Source of the DNA: Algoriphagus sp. A40 | GTDB taxonomy: Bacteria; Bacteroidota; Bacteroidia; Cytophagales; Cyclobacteriaceae | Assembly (NCBI RefSeq): GCF_002002735.1 | Contig: NZ_MUNY01000059.1 | Location: 124,001 to 188,000, forward strand | Direction: 5' to 3' | DNA: 64,000 nucleotides | Part shown: piece by piece, positions 35,374-44,549 of the stretch | Layout: each line of letters opens with the position of its first letter | Numbering within the stretch: the first letter of the stretch is position 1 | Position numbers and translations under genes: made by a program | The notes under the pieces: generated by a model | Databases searched by the model: none | The model's input: only the letters and a program-made list of their open reading frames with translations | Told to the model about the DNA's origin: nothing

Positions 35374-36246
35374 ATGAAAAATATCTTTCTGATCACGATC
35401 CTTATTCTGAGCGCCTTGACTTTGGCTTTTTCCCAAGAAAAACCCTTAAAAATCATGATGATCGGAGCCCACCCAGATGACTGCGATATCAAGGCCGGAG
35501 GAACCGCTGCACTTTTTGTCCAAATGGGCCATGAAGTCAAATTCCTGTCTGTGACCAACGGAGATGCCGGGCATATGGAAATGGGCGGTGGAATGCTCGC
35601 CAAGCGTCGATATGATGAAACTCAAGAAGTGGCAAAAAGACTGGGAATCCAGTATGACGTCCTCGACAATCACGACGGCGAACTTCTGCCAACCCTTGAA
35701 ATCAGACTCGATGTCATCCGGAAAATCCGGGAATGGGACGCGGACGTGGTCATTTCCCATAGATCCAATGACTATCACCCTGACCATCGCTATACCGGAA
35801 TTCTTGTTCAGGACGCCGCTTTTATGGTCGGCGTTCCCAACATTGCCGCTGACACTCCGCCTTTGAGAAAAAATCCGGTTTTCCTTTATTATCAGGATCA
35901 TTTCCAAAAACCCAATCCATTCGAACCGGACATAGCCATCGACATCACATCCGTGATTGACAAAAAAATAGATGCCCTGGATGCCCATGTATCGCAGTTT
36001 TACGAGTGGCTACCCTGGATCGCAAATGACCCTGATGTAATTCCTGAAGGAAAAGAGGCCCGAAAAACTTGGCTCAAATCCAAACGCACTTCTGCTCCAA
36101 ATCCCTCCGTGATCAAAGGCTTGGAAGAATGGTATGGCCCTGAAAAAGCCGCGCAGGTGAAGTTTGCCGAGGCTTTTGAAATCTGTGAATATGGGACTCA
36201 GCCGGACAAAGAAGAACTCAAAAGACTTTTCCCGATGCTGAAATGA
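35374..36246 (+). CDS. PIG-L family (LmbE-like) deacetylase, secreted
   Basis: A 290-residue protein with a signal peptide (1-20, ending AFSQ). Zinc-binding GAHPDDCDIKAGG gives His33, Asp35, Asp36, and SNDYHPDHRYTG gives His135 and His138. These N-acetylglucosamine-type deacetylases act on amino sugars or their conjugates. The C-terminal half has the usual Bacteroidetes extension. It is divergent from the esterase with 189 bases between starts. Confidence 0.9.
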   Translation: MKNIFLITILILSALTLAFSQEKPLKIMMIGAHPDDCDIKAGGTAALFVQMGHEVKFLSVTNGDAGHMEMGGGMLAKRRYDETQEVAKRLGIQYDVLDNHDGELLPTLEIRLDVIRKIREWDADVVISHRSNDYHPDHRYTGILVQDAAFMVGVPNIAADTPPLRKNPVFLYYQDHFQKPNPFEPDIAIDITSVIDKKIDALDAHVSQFYEWLPWIANDPDVIPEGKEARKTWLKSKRTSAPNPSVIKGLEEWYGPEKAAQVKFAEAFEICEYGTQPDKEELKRLFPMLK

Positions 36247-36259
36247 AGGATTTCCACCT

Positions 36260-36364
36260 TCAAAAATCCCTCTTCTTAAAAACCCTCAAGGCAAAGTACA
36301 GGAGAGCGGATAAGTAGGAAATAGCCATGTTCTTTTCTATGAAATTCGTGTGAACCCAGTTTAA
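36260..36364 (-). pseudogene. 3' remnant of a nosY-like ABC permease gene
   Basis: On the minus strand 34 codons are open and end in ...SALLYFALRVFKKRDF and stop. The last dozen residues match the end of nosY at 38224 (FFALRVFRKRDF), and the DNA of the last 40 bases is nearly identical (about four differences), while upstream the two diverge. The preceding in-frame stop shows no more of the gene remains. It sits between the PIG-L gene and a sulfatase, 1.9 kb from nosY. This suggests that a second permease gene once lay here or that the sulfatase insertion duplicated and then lost part of the nos end. Confidence 0.5.
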
Positions 36365-36383
36365 TTATTCACTCTCCAAATCT

Positions 36384-37940
36384 TCAATTCTCCCCTCTGA
36401 TTTTATTTAGCAAAGCACCTAATTCAGCGACTTTTTCAGGATAATTCAAAAAGAGATTATCCTTTTCCAGTCGATCTGAGTCGATTCGATAGAGTTGTCC
36501 GGTCGGCCCTCCGGGCTCAGGCTTAATCCGAGAAGGATTTGTAAATCCACCGGAGCCCAATCCTTCAATATACTTCCAGCCTCCACTTCGGATCGCATAC
36601 AGGTTTCCGGAGGAATGATGGACCATTGAAGTGCGGTGAGGTTTTGAAAAGTCACCACGGAGTACTTGTAGAAAACTCTCGCTGTCCAATACCTGATTTT
36701 CAAGTACCTGTCCTTCTGTAAGTTCCGCCAGAGTGGCAAATAAATCTGTTAAACTCAATAAATGAGGATATTGAACATTGCCTTTGATTGACCCAGGCCA
36801 GGATATGATCAGTGGAATTCGATGACCACCATCCCAAACATCACCTTTTTGACCCCTGCTTCCCGAATTGGAGTTGTGACCAGACAAGGTGATTTCTTCC
36901 AAGGGCCAATAAGCGCCGTTATCACTCGCAAAAATCAACAGGGTATTTTCATTGATTTGGTTTTTGATTAAGGTTTCTTTTATCCTGGCTACTATATCGT
37001 CTATTTCAAGAACAAAATCTCCGTATAATCCTGCCCCTGATTTCCCCTTAAACTTTGCCGAAGGCATCCATGGCGTATGCGGACCTGTCAGGGGAAGATA
37101 TAAGAAAAAGGGATGGTTTGGATTTTTACTAGTTTGAGTTTCGATAAATGAGATCCCCTCCTTGAGAAGTGTAGTTTGACAATTTTCCATTCGGAAGTTC
37201 TTGGACATTTCCCCCAGTCTCCACCAGACCCCTTTCTCCCAATACACAGCCAGGCTGTCTGTATGTTTTTTGTCCCAGGCATAGCGGGTATCCTCTTTTT
37301 TGGAGGGATAGACCGAGGTAGTCAGGACCACATCCAGGTCAATTACTTGGCCATTTCTGAGAAAAACATAAGGGGGAATATCCAAGGAGGCAGGATGGAC
37401 AAATGAGTAGTCGAAACCAAGGCTATTTGGACCCTTTTTGACAATTTTCGAATAATCAACATTGGAGTAACCAGTTGTTTGATCAAGACTTGCTGGCAGT
37501 CCATCTTTTGTTTGCCATTCCAAACCCAAATGCCATTTTCCAACAATAGCAGTGATATAGCCCGACCTTTTAAGCAAGGAAGCGAGGGTTTCTCTTCCCG
37601 CTTCGATTACCTGCCCATCAAATCCGCCTATTCCATAAGCTGCTGATTTGGACCTAAAAGCATATCTACCAGTGAGCAGGCCATATCTGGAAGGAGTGCA
37701 AACAGACGCGCTTGAATGAGCATTGGTGAATGAAATTCCTTCCTTCACCATCTTATCCAAGTTGGGAGTCTGTACTCGGGAATCAGGATTCAATGCACTG
37801 ATATCTCCGTATCCCATGTCATCAGCAAAAATGATGATTACATTGGGAGCCTTGGAAAGAGTCACATTCTGGCCAAAGGCGGATGTTACCAAACCAATTA
37901 CTCCCAAAACAAATCCTAAAATCCTTGAATTTCTAACCAT
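36384..37940 (-). CDS. Secreted sulfatase, family S1 (arylsulfatase-like)
   Basis: A 518-residue protein with signal peptide 1-23. Metal-binding NVIIIFADDMGYGDIS and formylglycine motif CTPSRYGLLTG (Cys81) are intact, as are IVGKWHLG and ASDNGAYWP. It needs the anaerobic or aerobic maturase elsewhere for Cys-to-formylglycine conversion. It removes sulfate esters from carbohydrates in the periplasm; the precise subfamily is uncertain but resembles arylsulfatase A types. It is isolated between a nosY-like remnant and the nos operon. Confidence 0.9.
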   Translation of the reverse strand: MVRNSRILGFVLGVIGLVTSAFGQNVTLSKAPNVIIIFADDMGYGDISALNPDSRVQTPNLDKMVKEGISFTNAHSSASVCTPSRYGLLTGRYAFRSKSAAYGIGGFDGQVIEAGRETLASLLKRSGYITAIVGKWHLGLEWQTKDGLPASLDQTTGYSNVDYSKIVKKGPNSLGFDYSFVHPASLDIPPYVFLRNGQVIDLDVVLTTSVYPSKKEDTRYAWDKKHTDSLAVYWEKGVWWRLGEMSKNFRMENCQTTLLKEGISFIETQTSKNPNHPFFLYLPLTGPHTPWMPSAKFKGKSGAGLYGDFVLEIDDIVARIKETLIKNQINENTLLIFASDNGAYWPLEEITLSGHNSNSGSRGQKGDVWDGGHRIPLIISWPGSIKGNVQYPHLLSLTDLFATLAELTEGQVLENQVLDSESFLQVLRGDFSKPHRTSMVHHSSGNLYAIRSGGWKYIEGLGSGGFTNPSRIKPEPGGPTGQLYRIDSDRLEKDNLFLNYPEKVAELGALLNKIRGEN

Positions 37941-38223
37941 TGAATGACTTTGCGATTCAGTGATATTAGGCCTTTAGCGTGGGCAAAACAAGAATTCAAC
38001 CTGCCAAAATTGAACTGCCGCTTTTTCTAACAAATTCCCGGATAACAAACCCGCAAAATTGAAAAGCTAATCTTTCTAAATCGCAAAGGAAGGTACACAG
38101 ACAGAGCTGTCAGAAGTTTCCACAATCAGAATTTGTACTCTTACCAAATTTCAGGAAAGCGAATTTTCACCTGATTTTTGAACTTGAATTGGGATACTTT
38201 CTATAGGTCAATTTTGGAAAAAG

Positions 38224-38991
38224 TCAAAAATCCCTTTTCCTAAAAACCCTTAAGGCAAAGAAATTTGGAAACAGCATCCAAAGTGCCAATGTCCCACCTG
38301 CGATAAACAAACCCATATTACTGGAAAAGAACTTTTGGAAGAACGCTCCGGTGTAACCCATCAAAGCGGAAATATCCAACTGCATCAGCATCAAAATCCT
38401 TCCCAAATCCACCGGATTGAGCATGACCAGACCGAGAGTTGCTTTTTCCAAAGGGTAATCGGCAAAACTGTAAATGATGTATAGCACAAATCCGTCATAG
38501 ACCAGCGAGAAGTAAATCCACAGCGCTAGACTGATCCCGATTGCCTTTGCTTTGTCCCGGGTGAGAACGCTGGCCAAAAAGGCAAAACCTGTAAATACCG
38601 CACTGAGAATCACACCGACAGCCAAGAGTGTAATCAGACTGCTATCCGCTCCCCAAAGCAACATCGGAAGGCCAAAGCCGAAAAGTATGGACAAACTCAG
38701 CATGAGAATCACCGCAAACAACTGGCTGAGAAAAACCTGTGACCGCTTGACAGGCTGGGCCAACATCAGCTCGATAAACTCCAAATTATTGTAAAAGTGG
38801 GTAGTAGCAAAAACAGCAGAGATCAGCGGCACGATCATGATCATGATATTCATCAAACTCAGGGAAACCTTGCTCAGATCATCCGAAACCTGATAAATCG
38901 AAATGGCCACCAAGGCCAGAAACACGGTATAAATGATCGCAAATCTGGATTTCAGGATATCGTAAAGGGCGTATTTGAGCAGCTTAAGCAT
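38224..38991 (-). CDS. nosY: Nos ABC transporter permease
   Basis: A 255-residue inner-membrane protein with about six helices, for example FAIIYTVFLALVAISIYQVS, IMIMIVPLISAVFATTHFYNN and LITLLAVGVILSAVFTGFAF, ending in FALRVFRKRDF. It is the permease partner of NosF in copper-site maturation of nitrous oxide reductase (sulfur or copper delivery with NosD). It overlaps the end of nosF by 8 bases and is the last gene of the leftward operon. A second copy of its very 3' end lies at 36260. Confidence 0.92.
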   Translation of the reverse strand: MLKLLKYALYDILKSRFAIIYTVFLALVAISIYQVSDDLSKVSLSLMNIMIMIVPLISAVFATTHFYNNLEFIELMLAQPVKRSQVFLSQLFAVILMLSLSILFGFGLPMLLWGADSSLITLLAVGVILSAVFTGFAFLASVLTRDKAKAIGISLALWIYFSLVYDGFVLYIIYSFADYPLEKATLGLVMLNPVDLGRILMLMQLDISALMGYTGAFFQKFFSSNMGLFIAGGTLALWMLFPNFFALRVFRKRDF

Positions 38992-39727
38992 GAGTCAGTT
39001 CATAAGTGGTTGACTTTTTTTTTAGGGTCCACTGCATGAGTTTGGCAATGGCTGGAGAAAATTTCTCCTCCGAAGTCATTTCCTTCAGACTTTCAATCGT
39101 GTCGTTGAAGAAGACTTTCCCTTCAAAAATATAAACGGCGTGGTTGGTCAGTTCCTCCAAGTCACTCAGGATATGTGAGGTAACGAGGATAAGTTTACCA
39201 GCCTTTCGCTCCCGTTGAATTTTCGATTTAAGGATTTCCACCGCGATCGGATCAAGTCCTGCTGTCGGTTCATCCAGAATCAAGATCTCTGGATTAAATA
39301 GAAATGCCAAGGCAGCACTGACTTTCTGCACTGTACCACCGGAAAGCGTACCCATGGATTTGTCTTTGATTTTGTTAAGTTCAAAAGCCTCCACCAGATC
39401 CATATCGTAGTTTTTAATCTCAGGCCGCATGTCTTTCATCATCGAGAATAGCTGCCCAACTTTCATGTTTTGTGGGTATCTGCCGATTTGAGGCATGTAA
39501 CCGATGCTGCTGCGATAGCTTTCACTTCCTTTAATTGATTGGCCTTTGACGAGGATTTCCCCGCTGTCTGGCAATACCATTCCTAAGATGGATTTGATCA
39601 GTGTCGTCTTCCCGCTTCCGTTGGGTCCCATGATCGCATAGCTGTTGCCCGTATCGAAACTGAGCTTGAAATCCTTCAGGACTTCCTGTTTTCCAAACTT
39701 CTTGGAGATGCCATTAACCGATATCAT
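38984..39727 (-). CDS. nosF: Nos ABC transporter ATP-binding protein
   Basis: A 247-residue ABC ATPase: Walker A GPNGSGKTT (34-42), Q-loop GYMPQIG, signature LSGGTVQK and Walker B LILDEPTAGLDP. It energises NosDFY for assembly of the CuZ centre of N2O reductase. It overlaps nosD by 14 bases and nosY by 8, so translation is coupled. Confidence 0.94.
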   Translation of the reverse strand: MISVNGISKKFGKQEVLKDFKLSFDTGNSYAIMGPNGSGKTTLIKSILGMVLPDSGEILVKGQSIKGSESYRSSIGYMPQIGRYPQNMKVGQLFSMMKDMRPEIKNYDMDLVEAFELNKIKDKSMGTLSGGTVQKVSAALAFLFNPEILILDEPTAGLDPIAVEILKSKIQRERKAGKLILVTSHILSDLEELTNHAVYIFEGKVFFNDTIESLKEMTSEEKFSPAIAKLMQWTLKKKSTTYELTHA

Positions 39728-40952
39728 AAGGTCTCATTTTTGGGGATTGGTCGATCATTTGGTCAGGAGTCATGGTTGGAAGGATTTTTTCCATCCTATC
39801 CAGAAGTGTCACCAAAAAACTCCTCCACAGCATCACCGCTGCAGGAATCTTCTCGACGATGACACTGTAAAGATTGATGGGTCTATAGGGTACGTCTCCC
39901 ACATAATCCTTGTCCAGGTCATAGCCTTCATATTTGTCCCAGTAGTTTTCTGTGATGGTATTCAAAACCACCGAACCGTTGGAACTCATGTCGAAGGTGT
40001 TTTGGGTGAAATTATTGGCTTTGAAAGTGTTTTGGTCGCAGCTAGCCATGAGTTTAAGTGCCCAGCCGTTTTCACGGAAGGTGTTTCCTGTGAATTCAAT
40101 TCTACTGCTGCCTTCCATGTAGATGCCGACCGTATTTTTGAGGAAAATATTCCCAATTACTTCGCTGTCGCTGATGTCCTTGAGCAAAATCCCATAGGCA
40201 CTGGAGCCCCAGTTTTCTTCAAACCGGTTTTCCTTCATTAGTACATTTTTGGTGTACATCACCGCTACTCCGGCACCGTTATTTTTGAAAGTATTTCGGA
40301 TGTAGCTGTTGTCATGGGAAAACATGAAATGCAGCCCATAGCGCATGTTTTTCTGAATCAGGTTTTCCTTCGCCTGGGTATTGGTCACAAATTCGAGGTA
40401 GATGCCGTCCCGATGTCCCGAAACTTCATTGTTGCCAATAAAGGAGTTTTTGCATTTCCAGAGGTGAATCCCGTTGCCGACTTCAAATTCTCGGACTGCA
40501 CCGGAGTGGATTTGGTTTCCGATGATGGTCAATCCCGATGAATTGGAGAAATGGAGCCCGAAGAATGCATTCTCCAAAATATTGTCTCGAATGACGCAGT
40601 TTTTGGAATCAAAAAATTTTATGCCTGCCGAGTCGTCCATGTTGGACTTGCCTGTATTGATGATTTTAAATCCCTGAATTGTGACGTTGTCTGCAGCAAT
40701 GACAAGGACATTTCCTTTCATTTCTCCATCCAAAACCGGATAGTCTTCACCGATCAGAACGAGTGATTTGCGGATGACAATTCCCGATTGGGGATAAGTT
40801 CCAGGCGCAACCCTCAAGGTGTCTCCCGGCATGGCACGATCCACAGCCTCTTGGATTGACTGACCCGGAGAAATACGGATGACAGTCGAGAATCCTTCTG
40901 CAGTCGAAACCAGAAAAAGAAGTAATAAGAAAACTGTGAGATAGCGCTTCAT
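39714..40952 (-). CDS. nosD: Periplasmic copper-maturation protein NosD
   Basis: A 412-residue protein if translated from ATG 40952 (MKRYLTVFLLLLFLVSTAEG gives a clean signal peptide); an in-frame ATG at 40976 is directly after the nosL stop and adds eight residues. The body is a right-handed beta-helix of CASH repeats, for example CVIRDNILENAFFGLHFSNSSG, GNGIHLWKCKNSFIGNNEVSG and GVAVMYTKNVLMKENRFEEN. It works with NosF and NosY in CuZ assembly in the periplasm. Length matches the family (about 400-440). Confidence 0.93.
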   Translation of the reverse strand: MKRYLTVFLLLLFLVSTAEGFSTVIRISPGQSIQEAVDRAMPGDTLRVAPGTYPQSGIVIRKSLVLIGEDYPVLDGEMKGNVLVIAADNVTIQGFKIINTGKSNMDDSAGIKFFDSKNCVIRDNILENAFFGLHFSNSSGLTIIGNQIHSGAVREFEVGNGIHLWKCKNSFIGNNEVSGHRDGIYLEFVTNTQAKENLIQKNMRYGLHFMFSHDNSYIRNTFKNNGAGVAVMYTKNVLMKENRFEENWGSSAYGILLKDISDSEVIGNIFLKNTVGIYMEGSSRIEFTGNTFRENGWALKLMASCDQNTFKANNFTQNTFDMSSNGSVVLNTITENYWDKYEGYDLDKDYVGDVPYRPINLYSVIVEKIPAAVMLWRSFLVTLLDRMEKILPTMTPDQMIDQSPKMRPYDIG

Positions 40953-40976
40953 GATTCGAATCTGATACCAGATCAT

Positions 40977-41405
40977 TTATTTAAACTGAGTAGTCAATTC
41001 TCCCCAAGCGAGATACACTCCCCCGCTTTTCTGTTTGAACTCCTCCAATTTTTCGAAATCTGGAAAGGCTACAATCTGACTTGCCATAGGGGTCTGAAAC
41101 TGATCTGATTTGAGATAAAAAGCGAAATTGGCATCCAAGAGGACTCCGGGATTAAGGTAATCCGTCACCAGAATATGCTTGTAGGTTTCATCTTCAACCG
41201 AATCCATATACATCAGCATGCAGTTCACATCGTCAAAGACAAATACTTTCCCCTTTTCAGTCACCAGCTCGGCCCCGAATTTTGGATCCATAAGAGTCAT
41301 TTTGCAGTGATGACATCCATCCTGACCATAAGCAATCGGTCTTGGGTCTGCTGAGCAGGAAGCCAAAAAGAGCAAGAGTGCGAAAATCGATAGATAGCGG
41401 TTCAT
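40977..41405 (-). CDS. nosL: Copper-binding lipoprotein NosL
   Basis: A 142-residue lipoprotein (lipobox LASC, Cys17). Conserved CHHCKMTLMD (Cys31, Cys34, Met36) is the Cu(I) site. It delivers copper to NosZ in the periplasm. One base separates its stop from an in-frame start of nosD. Length is slightly short but typical for Bacteroidetes. Confidence 0.95.
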   Translation of the reverse strand: MNRYLSIFALLLFLASCSADPRPIAYGQDGCHHCKMTLMDPKFGAELVTEKGKVFVFDDVNCMLMYMDSVEDETYKHILVTDYLNPGVLLDANFAFYLKSDQFQTPMASQIVAFPDFEKLEEFKQKSGGVYLAWGELTTQFK

Positions 41406-41416
41406 AATATTTTGGG

Positions 41417-42010
41417 TTAAACGGTTTTTAAGACCAATGCCGGTTTTTCCATTCTGTCTCTGATAATAGCCACAAGGAGTAATCCCACTCCGCCTATTAA
41501 AATCCAGCTCCCGGTATCCGGCCCGGAGTAGGCCAGAAAATTCAACAGCTCTTTGTACCCGATCAAAGGCGGCTGATAGCTCATCCCTTCCACTTTAATG
41601 GCTGCTTTTGAATCCAGGTTGTGGCCATACTGATAGCCCCATCGGTACATATCCGCCAAAACTGCCAGACCAAAGAATGTCATCAAGCCAAAAAAGGAAT
41701 ACAAACTCCAACGTTTTCCAATCAGAAAAGCAATCACTCCCAAGGCAATCAATACACCGATCACATAAATCAAAAAGGAAAACTCCGGAAACATCTCGTC
41801 CCCGATATGCCTCATTCCGATGTAATGATTGACCCCGTTGATTTGATCCACATTCCCGCTCAGGTGATCAATCCAAATCTTCATATTAAGGCCTTCAGGA
41901 TATTGGGGAGCCCAAAGACTGATTTGCCAGAGCGGAGTAAAATAGGAAGGGATAATCAGCAGCGCGGCCAGTAGAATCAGGATTCTGTTAGAAAAACTTA
42001 GAGTTTTCAT
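41417..42010 (-). CDS. Four-helix membrane protein of clade II nos operons
   Basis: A 197-residue protein from ATG 42010 (the frame is open 18 bases upstream). Helices at RILILLAALLIIPSYFTPLW, FLIYVIGVLIALGVIAFLIG, LYSFFGLMTFFGLAVLADMY and GSWILIGGVGLLLVAIIRDR; a periplasmic loop holds GVNHYIGMRHIGDEMFPEF with two His and an Asp. Genes of this kind sit between nosZ and nosL in Bacteroidetes, but their role is not established. Possible quinol-linked electron transfer or copper handling is inferred from position. Confidence 0.8.
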   Translation of the reverse strand: MKTLSFSNRILILLAALLIIPSYFTPLWQISLWAPQYPEGLNMKIWIDHLSGNVDQINGVNHYIGMRHIGDEMFPEFSFLIYVIGVLIALGVIAFLIGKRWSLYSFFGLMTFFGLAVLADMYRWGYQYGHNLDSKAAIKVEGMSYQPPLIGYKELLNFLAYSGPDTGSWILIGGVGLLLVAIIRDRMEKPALVLKTV

Positions 42011-42067
42011 AATACTTGGGATAAGCACCGTCGGTCCGTTTCCGAACCGACGGTTGAATTGGGATGA

Positions 42068-44026
42068 TTACTCAACTACTCCTGTGGAAAACTTCAAAGC
42101 TGTAGATGAGCCTTTTGGGGACACTCTCAAATATCCCTGCATTTCTTGGTGGAGTGCAGAACAGAAGTCTGTACAATAGAATGGAAAGACCCCAGTACGA
42201 TCCGGAACCCACTTAAGCGTAGATGTTTCTCCCGGCATGATCAGGAGTTCGGCGGTGTTGGCGCCTTTGATTGCAAATCCGTGAGGAACATCCCAGTCTT
42301 GCTCGAGATTGGTTACGTGGAAGTACACTTCGTCGCCGACATTGACTCCCTCGATATTATCAGGTCTAAAGTTGGAACGGATCGAAGTCATGTAAACGTG
42401 GACTTCATTTCCTTTCCGCTCTACCCGAGCATCTGTGATCCCTTTGAGTGCATAAGGACTCTGATTTTTCTCGATTGGGTAAAACTTTACCTGTCGATCT
42501 TTAATCAGACTGGCAGGAAATGCCTCCGCGTAGTGCGGTTCACCGATGGTTGGGAAGTCCAGCAAAAGCTGCATTTTATCGCCGGAAATGTCATATAGCT
42601 GAGCTGAGTGCGCCAATTCCGGTCCGGTAGGCAAGTAGCGGTCTTTGGTGATTTTGTTGTAAGCCACCATGTACTTGCCATGCGGCTTGCCGGTAGGTCC
42701 ACCGGGGATACTCAAGTGACCCACAGAATAATAGGTAGGCACACGATCCACCACTTCAAGAGTTTCAATATTCCACTTCACAATTTCAGAGGAAACGAAC
42801 ATGGAAGTGTACGCGAAGCCTTTTCCGTCAAACTCAGTGTGCAATGGCCCAAGTCCTGGCTTAACCACTTCTCCGTGAAGAACTGATTCATACTTCAAGA
42901 CCGGCATGCCGTTGATATCCCCTTCAAAATCCTTGCTTTCGATTGCTGCCAGCATTTTGGTAAAGGAGAAAACAGGAATAATTGCCGCCAATTTACCGCT
43001 GCCTACAATGTATTCACCGGTGGGATCAGTATCAGTTCCGTGAGGAGATTTTGGACATGGAATGAAATACACGATGTCTTTCAACACAGTGGGATCAAGG
43101 GTCAGCACATCTTCCATCATGGTTGAGGTGGCAGAGTGGGTTTCCTCATTCCACTTGTTGTGGACATACTTGGCTTTTTTCTTGGTTCCCTGACCTGCTT
43201 TCACGTATTCTTCAGCTTTTTTCCAGTTGATCGCCATGATGAAATCCTTGTCTTTTTGAGAAGCATTCACTTCCAAAAGCGTATGGGCCATCTCGGTATT
43301 GTAGGTGGAAAAGAAGAACCAACCATGGGACTTGTTTTTCCCGGCACGGGCCAGGTCAAAGTTGAACGGAGGTGCTTCGATCTGGAAGGAAAGATTCATT
43401 TCCCCTGACTCTGGATTTACTGCTATAAAGGAGATATACCCTTTGAAATTTTCCTTGTACGAATCGATCGAAACGTCATTTTTTTCACCAACCGGTACAG
43501 AGAATCTTGTTCCGGCCACGACATACTCAGTGTTTTGAGTGATAAATGGCGAAGAGTGATTACCGGCCGAATTCGGAATTTCGATGATCTCAACAGTTTT
43601 GAAAGTATTCAAATCGATCCGGGCAATTCTTGGAGTATTGTTGGCATTGCCAAAAGCCCATCTTGCATCATGCTCCGCATTGGTCGTTGAAATTGCGATG
43701 TGGTGCAAGTCATCCCAAGGCACAAAACCATGGGAAGTATTGAGCATCGGTTTGGATTCTTCTGAGTAACCCCATCCGTTTTCAGGATTTACCGAGAACA
43801 CAGGGAGAATCTTCAACACCCTGCCAGAAGGCAGACCAACAACGGACATTTGACCGTTGAAACCACCCGAAACGATGTTGTAAAATTCATCGTGATTTCC
43901 GGGAGCTACATACACTTTGGATGCCGCATCCCCTGTGATCGCAGTTTGTGCGCCTTTGGGTTTACATCCAGGGGCCAATGCAAGGGCTGTCAAACCAATT
44001 GCTAAAAGCCAGACTTTCTTTTCCAT
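42068..44026 (-). CDS. nosZ: Nitrous oxide reductase, clade II (Sec-type lipoprotein)
   Basis: A 652-residue enzyme that reduces N2O to N2 in the periplasm. The N-terminus (MEKKVWLLAIGLTALALAPG then Cys21) is a lipoprotein Sec signal, not a Tat signal, marking clade II. The seven-bladed CuZ domain shows FNGQMSVVGLPSGR, DDLHHIAIS, HPHGTDTDPTG-like SPHGTDTDPTG and GLGPLHTEFDGKGFAYTS. The CuA cupredoxin end has FYCTDFCSALHQEMQGY with the Cys-x3-Cys-x3-His set. Complete and intact. It follows a cytochrome c likely to be its electron donor. Confidence 0.97.
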   Translation of the reverse strand: MEKKVWLLAIGLTALALAPGCKPKGAQTAITGDAASKVYVAPGNHDEFYNIVSGGFNGQMSVVGLPSGRVLKILPVFSVNPENGWGYSEESKPMLNTSHGFVPWDDLHHIAISTTNAEHDARWAFGNANNTPRIARIDLNTFKTVEIIEIPNSAGNHSSPFITQNTEYVVAGTRFSVPVGEKNDVSIDSYKENFKGYISFIAVNPESGEMNLSFQIEAPPFNFDLARAGKNKSHGWFFFSTYNTEMAHTLLEVNASQKDKDFIMAINWKKAEEYVKAGQGTKKKAKYVHNKWNEETHSATSTMMEDVLTLDPTVLKDIVYFIPCPKSPHGTDTDPTGEYIVGSGKLAAIIPVFSFTKMLAAIESKDFEGDINGMPVLKYESVLHGEVVKPGLGPLHTEFDGKGFAYTSMFVSSEIVKWNIETLEVVDRVPTYYSVGHLSIPGGPTGKPHGKYMVAYNKITKDRYLPTGPELAHSAQLYDISGDKMQLLLDFPTIGEPHYAEAFPASLIKDRQVKFYPIEKNQSPYALKGITDARVERKGNEVHVYMTSIRSNFRPDNIEGVNVGDEVYFHVTNLEQDWDVPHGFAIKGANTAELLIMPGETSTLKWVPDRTGVFPFYCTDFCSALHQEMQGYLRVSPKGSSTALKFSTGVVE

Positions 44027-44051
44027 AATGATCTATTGATTAAAAGTTTAA

Positions 44052-44549
44052 TTATTTGGTAGCAGCGTCTCGCTCTCCAGCTTTTTCTTCGTCATTTCTT
44101 CTCATGAATTCCAGGATTCCCCTGGCATCTGCCTGAGTAAGGTTTTGATTTGGCATCCGGGTGAGACATTCCTCCAGGAGTTTCTGGGCGGTAGGATCCT
44201 GCTCCAGCATGACATCGACATTGGTGATCATATTCATGATCCATTCAGGCCGTCTTCGGTTAGTGACCCCCTGAAATCCAGGTCCAACCAACCGCTTGTC
44301 GTTCAATTGGTGGCAAGCCGTACATTTCATATCGACAATGGCTTTTCCGGCATCTGCAAGAGAAGCATCTATTCCACTTCCAAGATCGACGGACTTCACT
44401 TCTCCGACTCCTTTTGGATCTGGTGCAGCAGCTTCGGTTGCCGGAGCTGAGGAAGTCTCAGTAGAGGTGGCAGACTGATCTGCACCTCCTCCACAGGCAG
44501 TCAGGAGAATCCCCAGGATTCCAGCTGACCATAGCAGGGATTTTTTCAT
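44052..44549 (-). CDS. Cytochrome c lipoprotein (alternative internal start)
   Basis: In the same frame as the fused membrane protein: 165 residues from ATG 44549 with lipobox LLTAC, an Ala/Ser/Thr linker (STETSSAPATEAAAP) and a class I cytochrome c domain (KCTACHQL; axial Met in LTRMPNQ). It lies 25 bases before nosZ and most likely passes electrons to NosZ. Whether it is made separately, by cleavage of the fusion, or stays fused cannot be decided from sequence. Confidence 0.6.
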   Translation of the reverse strand: MKKSLLWSAGILGILLTACGGGADQSATSTETSSAPATEAAAPDPKGVGEVKSVDLGSGIDASLADAGKAIVDMKCTACHQLNDKRLVGPGFQGVTNRRRPEWIMNMITNVDVMLEQDPTAQKLLEECLTRMPNQNLTQADARGILEFMRRNDEEKAGERDAATK

